From JBJHCA01 sp050485785 (GTDB taxonomy: Bacteria; Bacteroidota; Bacteroidia; Chitinophagales; Saprospiraceae), in the NCBI GenBank assembly GCA_050485785.1, contig JBJHCA010000024.1, positions 1 through 39,279 of the forward strand: DNA of 39,279 nucleotides, written 5' to 3'. The notes under the pieces are model-generated. The model was not told the origin of the DNA and searched no databases. It saw only the letters and a program-made list of their open reading frames with translations. The position numbers and the translations under genes are program-made. Numbering within the stretch: the first letter of the stretch is position 1; every line of letters starts with the position of its first letter. This document shows, piece after piece, positions 33,042 through 39,279 of the stretch.

Positions 33042-35255
33042 TCATCTGTTTTGAATCATTGCCCTAACCTGACGTGCCCGATCAGGCATTCCCATACGTT
33101 CAAATATTTCTGCGGCCAGCACGTAACTATCTCTTTCATTGGGATTTAATGCAATTGCCATTTCAGCATGTTGCAGGGCTTGCTGATAATTGCCCCGCTC
33201 CATTTCAACAATCCCCAACTGATAATGCGCCATGGGGTTCATTTCGTAGGCTTGTAATCCTCGTCGTGCATAGTGTTCCATCATACCTAAATCACCACGT
33301 TGACTGTAAATGAATGCCCCGTAGTTGAGACAAACCATATTCAGTGGTTCAGCCTCCAGGCAAGTATTCAACGCCGTGATGGCTCTGTCCATATCACCGC
33401 GCTGATAGGCAACATTGACGAGCATTTCCCAAAGCAAGGCATCATCGGGGTGGGCAGCCAGTTCGGCCTGAAGCAGCGAATCAGCCAGTGGTATCTGAGC
33501 CGAGTTCATAGCTTCCCATGCGTCATTGGCTCGAGTGGTGGTATTGTGGTAAATGGTGGATACCGGTACACCGTGATACTCAACATTGTGGATGCTTTTA
33601 CTGTTGGGCCAGGTATTTTCAAGGTAAGACCCTTCCATATATCGATTAACGAAAACACCATAGTCCCATGCGGTGTGGTATCGCTGTCTGTAACGGCTGT
33701 ATGTTACGTTCACATGCTCCCTGATATCGCGGGGAATCACCATTTTAACGTTGTAGTAGAAATTGGTAGTGATAGTAACCGGCTCTGTCATGTTTTTGTG
33801 CAAAATGCCTTCCCGCATCATCCATCGGATGGCATGAGCTGTAGTAACACCCTGATAGTCAAATTCATATTTGGCATATGCGCCCTGAGGGCCACCCACA
33901 AGCGGATTAAAATACATATGAGGCATGGTAGCGTTTCGGGCAAACTGGTAGGCAGGTTCAGCCAACATTAAACCGAGCGTTACCGGGATCACAATTGCCA
34001 TTACACGAATACGCTCAAACTTCAGGTACAATGTATCCCAAACAAAAAGTGATACCAAAAGACCGGGACCGTAAACGAAGTAAAAATGCCTCCAACCCTG
34101 ATGCAAACTGGATTCCTGCTGCATAACGTACAAAACCGGGAAGATAAACGCAAAGGCTAGAAATAGGATCAGGAGCCAGTTATATCGCTTGATTAGCGGA
34201 ATAAACAATGGAATAAGTAAGGCAAGGCCGGTAAGAAAGTACAGCGGAGTTGTAATTCCAATCCAGGTGAAAAGATAAGTATAGGGTACTTCACTGGATA
34301 AAATTAGTTTTCCGTCAAACAACTCCCTGATTGAAACAGGGAAATGCTGAAATGTGCTTAATGCTTCGGAGATATGTTTAATGGGGTTGAGTAATGCGTA
34401 AGGCCAAAGCAGAATTGCAACAAGCATCCCGCCGGCTGCGGGGATCAATCCGGCTTTCAGGTATCTTATAAAAACACTTTTTCGTGCCAGAGCCTGGAAA
34501 CCACCTCCATAAAACTGGAGATGAAGCAAGAGAAACAAACCAAGGTATGCAATAGAGAGAATTCCTCCGGCACGGACACTGGTAGCCAATGCAATACCTA
34601 AGGCCAAGCCAGCCAATGTTTTCCATTTAAGTTCAGGTAATTGTTGTAAAAGCCTCACCGTAAAGCAGGTAGCAATAATATAACCGACGGCAAAGGGTAT
34701 ATCTTTGTTGTTCCACAAAGCTTCCCCAACAAACCTCAGCGAGAAAAGCATCATGAGGACAGCAAAAAAACCAGCCCTCCAGCCTCCCATATAGCGTGCT
34801 GTCCGGCCTACAAAAAATATACCCAGCATGCCAAAAACAGCTACCAGAAGGTGTCTGATATCATGATAAAGTACGTCCTCTTCTTCAAGGCCAAGCGTAC
34901 GTGTGGTTAATGCAGCAATAATCTCATATCCTCCACCGTAATACCTGATTACATCTCCTTTTGTACTCTGGAATGCAGAGGTATCCTTGCCGAATGTTGT
35001 ATAAAAATCAATAAGCCTTTCTGCATATGGTACCTGTACATCCTCATCTCCGTTGATTCCGGTGTAAAATGACAACCAGGCCATCAATATACACACAACA
35101 GAAAACAAGATTATAAAGGCCTTCCGCCAATTTTCTTCACCCGGTGAAACTAGTGTGGATTTGATATGAGCACTTTGAATACCCATGACACTTTTCCTTT
35201 CAGCCACCTTGGGTTCGGTTCGTTCAGGTTTTAGCTGCTTCTTGCTACGCTTCAT
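33042..35255 (-). CDS. GT39-type membrane glycosyltransferase with C-terminal TPR repeats
   Basis: A 737-residue polytopic membrane protein from the ATG at 35255 (the TTG at 35273 is less likely because a -7 box lies only about 10 bases above it). After a basic cytoplasmic N-terminus come about ten to eleven transmembrane spans to about residue 440. The first external loop has the acidic GDEDVQVPYAERL typical of GT-C (PMT/ArnT-like) enzymes, which take sugars from polyprenyl-phosphate donors. A soluble part follows, and the last 180 residues hold about four TPR-like helical pairs (LWEMLVNVAYQRGDMDRAIT, AHYQLGIVEMERGNYQQALQ). Donor and acceptor are unknown. It is divergent from the polysaccharide cluster at 35518 and probably belongs to the same surface-glycan function. 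Confidence 0.82.
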   Translation of the reverse strand: MKRSKKQLKPERTEPKVAERKSVMGIQSAHIKSTLVSPGEENWRKAFIILFSVVCILMAWLSFYTGINGDEDVQVPYAERLIDFYTTFGKDTSAFQSTKGDVIRYYGGGYEIIAALTTRTLGLEEEDVLYHDIRHLLVAVFGMLGIFFVGRTARYMGGWRAGFFAVLMMLFSLRFVGEALWNNKDIPFAVGYIIATCFTVRLLQQLPELKWKTLAGLALGIALATSVRAGGILSIAYLGLFLLLHLQFYGGGFQALARKSVFIRYLKAGLIPAAGGMLVAILLWPYALLNPIKHISEALSTFQHFPVSIRELFDGKLILSSEVPYTYLFTWIGITTPLYFLTGLALLIPLFIPLIKRYNWLLILFLAFAFIFPVLYVMQQESSLHQGWRHFYFVYGPGLLVSLFVWDTLYLKFERIRVMAIVIPVTLGLMLAEPAYQFARNATMPHMYFNPLVGGPQGAYAKYEFDYQGVTTAHAIRWMMREGILHKNMTEPVTITTNFYYNVKMVIPRDIREHVNVTYSRYRQRYHTAWDYGVFVNRYMEGSYLENTWPNSKSIHNVEYHGVPVSTIYHNTTTRANDAWEAMNSAQIPLADSLLQAELAAHPDDALLWEMLVNVAYQRGDMDRAITALNTCLEAEPLNMVCLNYGAFIYSQRGDLGMMEHYARRGLQAYEMNPMAHYQLGIVEMERGNYQQALQHAEMAIALNPNERDSYVLAAEIFERMGMPDRARQVRAMIQNR

Positions 35256-35283
35256 CTTCCGGGCTTTGCACAAGTTAACCCGA

Positions 35284-35291
35284 CAAATGTA
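35284..35291 (-). promoter_or_regulatory. -7 box for the GT39-type gene
   Basis: Minus strand TACATTTG matches TAnnTTTG, 28 bases before the ATG at 35255. This placement argues against translation starting at the TTG at 35273. No -33 TTG was found. Confidence 0.42.
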
Positions 35292-35382
35292 GAGCTTTTC
35301 ATCTGCCTCTCATCTATTAAACCGGGCTTTATTATACTTATATCCGGATTGCAATGAATATGAACGTATAACCTAAATACCT

Positions 35383-35390
35383 TAGATTTG
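35383..35390 (+). promoter_or_regulatory. -7 box for the polysaccharide cluster
   Basis: TAGATTTG matches TAnnTTTG and would give a leader of about 120 bases. The leader contains a CCGGGC/GCCCGG inverted repeat (35430-35435 and 35455-35460, 19-base loop). No -33 TTG is at the right spacing. Confidence 0.35.
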
Positions 35391-35517
35391 AGCCGATAAA
35401 CCTAATGAACAAATCAACAATTATATGTGCCGGGCCTACCAATACTTTCTCAATGCCCGGAATAGCAGATGCTGTATGAAGTAAACCAGCAAGCAGTAGG
35501 ATAAATAAGCAAAAGGC

Positions 35518-36252
35518 ATGACCATCGACATTACCATTCCTGTACTCAACGAAGAGGAAACCCTGGTAAAACAGGTGGAAAAAACCCTTCAATTTTTAAT
35601 GAGCAGCAGTTTACAAAATTACCGGATTGTTATTGCAGACAATGGGTCGGATGACCAGACTGAGTTTCTGGGCCGGCAACTTGCCAGCATTCATGAGGGA
35701 AAAGTAAGTTTCATCAAGGTTGGCAAAAGAGGTGTTGGACTGGCATTGCGCACCTCCTGGATGCAATCTGATGCAGATATAGTTGGCTACATGGATCTGG
35801 ATCTGGCAACGGACCTAAAACATCTGGAACAGGTGTATCACCTCATCAAAAATGAGGGGATACCGGTTGTGAATGGTTCCAGACTTCTTGCCGGCTCTCA
35901 TGTTGTCAACCGAACATTGACCAGGGAATTTACATCGAGGACTTTTAATTCAGTGGTGCGAAATTTGCTTGGGGTTTCCTTTACTGACGGAATGTGCGGG
36001 TTTAAGTTCTTTCGACGTCAAATTGCACAATCCATCATAGCTACCGGGGTCAATACAGAGGGTTGGATATTCTCCACGGAAATGTTGGTTAAAACTGAGT
36101 GGAAAGGAATCTACATTCATGAAATTCCCGTGCATTGGGAGGATGACCAAAATTCAAAAGTGAAAATATTTAAACTAAGCCTTGAATACCTGAGACATTT
36201 GTGGAAGCTAAGAAAGGAGAAAAAATACTGGATGGAAACATACGCAACATGA
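35518..36252 (+). CDS. GT2 glycosyltransferase, polyprenyl-phosphate mannose synthase-like
   Basis: A soluble 244-residue family 2 glycosyltransferase of the DPM1 type. ITIPVLNEEETL starts the GT-A fold, IADNGSDDQT binds the nucleotide, and the metal-binding motif is YMDLDLATD (about residues 92-100). DGMCGFKFFRR follows, as in dolichol-phosphate mannose synthases. It probably charges a polyprenyl phosphate with a sugar that a GT-C enzyme such as the neighbouring GT39-type protein could use. There are no membrane spans at the C-terminus. It is first in the plus-strand cluster, and its TGA overlaps the next gene's ATG (ATGA). Confidence 0.88.
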   Translation: MTIDITIPVLNEEETLVKQVEKTLQFLMSSSLQNYRIVIADNGSDDQTEFLGRQLASIHEGKVSFIKVGKRGVGLALRTSWMQSDADIVGYMDLDLATDLKHLEQVYHLIKNEGIPVVNGSRLLAGSHVVNRTLTREFTSRTFNSVVRNLLGVSFTDGMCGFKFFRRQIAQSIIATGVNTEGWIFSTEMLVKTEWKGIYIHEIPVHWEDDQNSKVKIFKLSLEYLRHLWKLRKEKKYWMETYAT

Positions 36253-37121
36253 TTGGTACAGCTCTTATTGGTTACGGCTACTGGGGAAAAATACTGAGCA
36301 GGTATATTGAGGATAGCAATTTGTTTGACCTACAGCACATAGTAGTGCGCAGTTTACCAGGTGGAAGCGAAAAATTCACTACAAACCTTCAGAAAGTTTT
36401 GGATGATCCCAAGATTAAGGCTGTAGTTATAGCCACCCCGCATCAAACTCATTTTGATCTGGCTGTCAGCTGTTTGCTCGCCGGTAAACACGTATTGTGT
36501 GAAAAGCCACTCACATCCTCCACTAGAGAAGCCGAGCATCTCCGATACCTGAGTTACACTCAAGAAAAATGCCTTGAAACCAATTACCTTTTTACTTTTT
36601 CTCCGGGATTCGCTCATATCCATAAATACCTGAGACAGATGGAGTGTCCTGATAAGATGATGTTCACTATGCAACAAGCCGGTAAAATTTATCCCGATGC
36701 CAATGTTTTTGAGGTATTGGGTTGTCATTTGATGGCAGTGGTGCTTTATCTGTTTGGAAATGATAAACCACTTGACATTCAGTTCAATCACCTTTTTAAA
36801 AATAAAATTAATCTAACACAGGCCGGTAAAATCCACTTGACTCATGATGGTTTCAGCGTGGAGATTCAAGTCAGTCTGATGGCTGATGAAAAATTGCGGA
36901 CATTTCAAGCCATCGGCCCGCAATATGAGATACAATTTGATTTTATAAGCGGGAAGATGGAAATCACAGAAAATGGAATCACTACAAAGCTTACATTTGA
37001 TGAGGGACATAATATCAGATATGGACTTGAACATTTTTACGCTGCTATCAGTAAAACAGCAGCCTCCAATATCGAAGATTCCGTAATTATTGCAAGGTGG
37101 CTTGAGCAGAGTAGAATATGA
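36249..37121 (+). CDS. Gfo/Idh/MocA-family NAD(P)-dependent sugar oxidoreductase
   Basis: A 290-residue dehydrogenase. The ATG at 36249 (MIGTALIGYGYWGKILSRY) places the Rossmann GxGxxG at the very N-terminus and overlaps the previous stop by four bases; an earlier ATG at 36201 lies inside the upstream gene and is rejected. The family signature CEKPLT is at residues 84-89, preceded by VVIATPHQTHFDLAVSCLLAGKH. Such enzymes oxidise or reduce nucleotide-activated sugars at C3 or nearby. The start of the next gene overlaps the stop by four bases, so the protein is made as part of a coupled series. The substrate is not known. Confidence 0.87.
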   Translation: MIGTALIGYGYWGKILSRYIEDSNLFDLQHIVVRSLPGGSEKFTTNLQKVLDDPKIKAVVIATPHQTHFDLAVSCLLAGKHVLCEKPLTSSTREAEHLRYLSYTQEKCLETNYLFTFSPGFAHIHKYLRQMECPDKMMFTMQQAGKIYPDANVFEVLGCHLMAVVLYLFGNDKPLDIQFNHLFKNKINLTQAGKIHLTHDGFSVEIQVSLMADEKLRTFQAIGPQYEIQFDFISGKMEITENGITTKLTFDEGHNIRYGLEHFYAAISKTAASNIEDSVIIARWLEQSRI

Positions 37122-38245
37122 ACACAACACAATACGACAAGATCATCATTGGTGCAGGTATATTTGGGTTGTATGCAGCATTAAAGGCAGCAGAGCAAGG
37201 GCAAAAGGTTTGCGTGCTGGAGTACGATCAGTCAGCTTTTGAGCGGGCAACATTCATTAACCAGGCCAGGGTTCACAATGGCTACCACTATCCCAGAAGT
37301 TTTTCTACCGCCATTCGGTCAGCGGAATACTACCGACGCTTTTGCGAAGATTTTGACTTTGCAATCAATCATCAATTCAAAAAAATTTATGCCATTGCCC
37401 GTGAATACAGCTGGACGAGTGCAGAGCAGTTTATTAAATTTTGCCAAAGCTCACACATTGATTGTTTATCAATACCACCGGAGAAATTCTTTGTACCTGG
37501 TTTTGTGGAAGCCGCATTTGAAACCCGGGAGTATGCTTTTGACGCACAAATGATTAAGCAATACTTTCTGAAAAAAATTTCCGGCTTTAAAGGAGTAGAG
37601 GTATTATACGGTGTCAGAATCGAAACTGTTGATAAAAACATCGGTGAGTTTACCATAAACCTCAAAACCGGACAGAGGCTTAGTGCCCCTTTTGTACTTA
37701 ATGCAACCTATGCCAGTACCAATCAGGTGTCCGCATTGTTTGGTTTTGATGGGTTTGCCATAAAGTATGAGTTGTGCGAGATCATACTTTGTAAAGTTAG
37801 TGATCAGCTGAAGGACCAGGGTGTTACCTTGATGGACGGACCATTTTTCTCGATTATGCCGTTTGGCAAGCAGAATATTCATTCCTTGACTGCGGTTCCT
37901 TATACTCCACATAAAACAAGCTATACGCGTCTGCCACAACTAGATTGTCAGCATGGAGTTGAATGCAGCAAGGAGCAGCTTCAAAATTGCAATATTTGCA
38001 TAAACAAACCGGAAACAGCCTGGCCATACATGCACGCCCTGGCTCGTAAATTTCTGGCTGATGACATTACCCTGAGTTATAGTGAAAGCCTTTTTGCCAT
38101 TAAGGCAATCCTCAAAGCATCTGAAATAGATGATTCAAGACCAACCCTCATCAGACAATTTCATAAAAATCCCGACTTTTATGCCGTTCTTTCAGGTAAG
38201 GTAAATACCATATACGACCTGAATGATATCATTGATGCAGAATAA
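37118..38245 (+). CDS. FAD-dependent oxidoreductase (DAO-like) in polysaccharide cluster
   Basis: A 375-residue flavoprotein with an N-terminal dinucleotide-binding fold KIIIGAGIFGLYAALKAAEQ and a conserved NQARVHNGYHYPRS segment just after it, where the flavin ring would sit. The C-terminal LSGKVNTIYDLNDI is the typical closing strand next to the flavin. CNICIN and nearby cysteines (about residues 280-292) form a small cluster. It is DAO-like but distinct from amino-acid oxidases, and a reaction on a sugar, lipid-linked intermediate or amino sugar is possible. The start overlaps the preceding stop by four bases, and the next glycosyltransferase begins 5 bases after its stop. Confidence 0.8.
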   Translation: MNTTQYDKIIIGAGIFGLYAALKAAEQGQKVCVLEYDQSAFERATFINQARVHNGYHYPRSFSTAIRSAEYYRRFCEDFDFAINHQFKKIYAIAREYSWTSAEQFIKFCQSSHIDCLSIPPEKFFVPGFVEAAFETREYAFDAQMIKQYFLKKISGFKGVEVLYGVRIETVDKNIGEFTINLKTGQRLSAPFVLNATYASTNQVSALFGFDGFAIKYELCEIILCKVSDQLKDQGVTLMDGPFFSIMPFGKQNIHSLTAVPYTPHKTSYTRLPQLDCQHGVECSKEQLQNCNICINKPETAWPYMHALARKFLADDITLSYSESLFAIKAILKASEIDDSRPTLIRQFHKNPDFYAVLSGKVNTIYDLNDIIDAE

Positions 38246-38250
38246 CATCC

Positions 38251-39189
38251 ATGCCACAAAATAAAGATCAAAACTTTATCTCTTTCATCATCCCGTTCCG
38301 GAGAAACGAAGATGTAACAGATATTTGTGCCTTTATTCGTATCGTTGATCCGGTGTTTAGTGCCCATTTCAAAGCTTATGAGTTTATCATTGTAGCTACA
38401 GGTTCAGAATTACGTCATGATTTTCTCAATGACATCAATAAAGAAACTAACGGTCACCTTATCCGGGTTGATCTTGCCTGGCAGCACAATCTTGAAAATG
38501 TAATGTCGGCCGGTATCGATGTGGCAATCGGGGATTTTGTGTTTGAAATGGATCAACTACCTTGTGATTACCCGCCTGAGCTGCTTTTGCAGGCGTATCA
38601 GTCATGCCTTAAAGGCTACGATGTAGTAGCTGCAAGTCCGGAGGGTTCCATCAATGTCAGCTCAAGGGTTTTCTACCGCATTCTCTCTCTCCTTTCATTC
38701 CGCAGTGATCAACTAACCACAGAATCGTTCAGAGTAATATCCAGGCGAGCCATCAACCGGGTTTACAGTACCCGAAATTTTCTGAAGTACCGAAAAGCCA
38801 TGTACCATTCTTCGGGACTGCCAAGCTTATTTGTATGGTACAAGCCTGACAAAACAATTCGAAGACGGGATCTTTCGGTTTTGGAAAAATTCAGACTAGC
38901 CGGAGATATAATTATCGGATACAGTCACGCAGGCACTACTCTGGCATCAGTGCTATCCATCATTTGGTTTATTTTCGCAGTTAGTATCGGAATGTATGCC
39001 TTGTACAGCTACTTTTTTCACGATGATATACAGGCCGGTTGGACTACAACTATGCTTTTCCTCTCATTAAGTTTTTCAGGTTTGTTTTTCATTTTATCCA
39101 TTCTGAGTAAGTACCTGGTGGTGATTTTAACTGAAATGCAAAACAAATCAGGATATGTGTATAAAAATATTACCCGATTTGAAAAGTAA
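38251..39189 (+). CDS. GT2 glycosyltransferase with two C-terminal membrane helices (GtrB/ArnC-like)
   Basis: A 312-residue family 2 glycosyltransferase. The N-terminal FISFIIPFRRNEDV and ADLAWQHN-like region (VDLAWQHNLENVMSAGIDVA) fit the GT-A fold, but the catalytic region reads FEMDQLPCDYPPELL instead of the usual DLQDPPE. Two hydrophobic spans near residues 232-255 and 270-295 anchor it, as in GtrB/ArnC-like polyprenyl-phosphate glycosyltransferases. It probably makes an undecaprenyl-phosphate sugar, though activity is less certain because of the altered motif. It follows the FAD oxidoreductase by 5 bases and is followed by yet another GT2 start. Confidence 0.8.
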   Translation: MPQNKDQNFISFIIPFRRNEDVTDICAFIRIVDPVFSAHFKAYEFIIVATGSELRHDFLNDINKETNGHLIRVDLAWQHNLENVMSAGIDVAIGDFVFEMDQLPCDYPPELLLQAYQSCLKGYDVVAASPEGSINVSSRVFYRILSLLSFRSDQLTTESFRVISRRAINRVYSTRNFLKYRKAMYHSSGLPSLFVWYKPDKTIRRRDLSVLEKFRLAGDIIIGYSHAGTTLASVLSIIWFIFAVSIGMYALYSYFFHDDIQAGWTTTMLFLSLSFSGLFFILSILSKYLVVILTEMQNKSGYVYKNITRFEK

Positions 39190-39222
39190 GCATTGCTGAA
39201 ACTTTTTACCCATCTGCAAATT

Positions 39223-39279
39223 ATGCCACGTTCAGCACTTATATCATTGGTTGTTCCAGTTTACAATGAAGCAGAAAAC
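39223..39279 (+). CDS. N-terminus of a GT2 glycosyltransferase (partial, runs off window)
   Basis: Nineteen codons are visible (MPRSALISLVVPVYNEAEN). The ISLVVPVYNEAEN segment is the first strand and nucleotide-binding turn of family 2 glycosyltransferases. The frame is open further upstream to about 39193, but the ATG at 39223 gives the usual distance to the motif. It continues the polysaccharide cluster beyond the right edge. Confidence 0.8.
   Translation, partial: MPRSALISLVVPVYNEAEN

Noticed and set aside
35338..35592. 84-codon hydrophobic minus-strand frame before the GT2 cluster
   Set aside because: Its start lies inside the GT2 coding sequence on the other strand, there is no internal ATG in the intergenic part, and no family is recognised. 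The hydrophobic character makes it tempting, but support is too weak.
1..39279. tRNA genes, riboswitches, insertion sequences, prophage
   Set aside because: No T-loop-like sequence in a plausible cloverleaf, no recognised riboswitch core, and no transposase, integrase or phage gene was found by reading both strands.

Overview
The window looks like chromosome from a member of the Bacteroidota, probably the Flavobacteriales or a close relative. The evidence is a giant SprB-repeat protein ending in a type IX secretion (T9SS) gliding-type C-terminal domain and followed by a PorP/SprF gene; a Rho factor with a long charged insertion; the order rpmH-rnpA-S41 peptidase; and several promoters of the Bacteroidota type (TTG ... 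TAnnTTTG) where no clear -35/-10 pair is seen. The genus cannot be decided from the sequence alone. No tRNA, rRNA, CRISPR array, insertion sequence or prophage was seen.

Layout. (1) 1-196: tail of an unknown plus-strand gene. (2) 219-5910, minus strand: rho, rpmH, rnpA, a C-terminal processing protease, tsaB and an ArsR-like regulator. (3) 6309-10320, plus strand: serS, a YugP-type membrane zinc protease, a small unknown protein, prs and rplY/ctc, closed by a strong terminator. (4) 10494-15195, minus strand: a NamZ-like muramidase lipoprotein, a lone cytochrome oxidase subunit III, then gpsA-purK-purE. (5) 15224-28198, plus strand: a DEDDh exonuclease/GIY-YIG fusion, the 2248-residue adhesin, its PorP/SprF partner, a LolA-like carrier, yidC and a DUF6438-like lipoprotein. 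(6) 28322-28486: what looks like the beheaded 5' end of an outer-membrane protein gene. (7) 28421-35255, minus strand: a GT39-type membrane glycosyltransferase with TPRs, an acyl-CoA carboxylase beta subunit, chorismate synthase, a methyltransferase and a secreted endonuclease/phosphatase-fold protein. (8) 35518-39279, plus strand: a tightly packed surface-polysaccharide cluster (GT2, Gfo/Idh oxidoreductase, FAD oxidoreductase, GT2, start of another GT2) that runs off the window.

How it fits together. Most genes are housekeeping: translation (rpmH, serS, rplY, tsaB), RNA processing (rnpA), termination (rho), nucleotide synthesis (prs, purE, purK), lipid precursor (gpsA), aromatic pathway (aroC) and membrane biogenesis (yidC, lolA-like). 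The accessory and most interesting parts concern the cell surface: the SprB-like protein with its PorP/SprF partner, and the sugar-modifying cluster at the right end.

The observations most worth a second look are: a short GC-rich interspersed repeat present in three intergenic places; the UvrC-like four-cysteine pattern in the exonuclease/GIY-YIG fusion; a P-domain apparently nested inside an Ig-like domain in the adhesin; the truncated outer-membrane gene with its promoter still attached; and the translationally coupled GT2/Gfo-Idh/FAD module.
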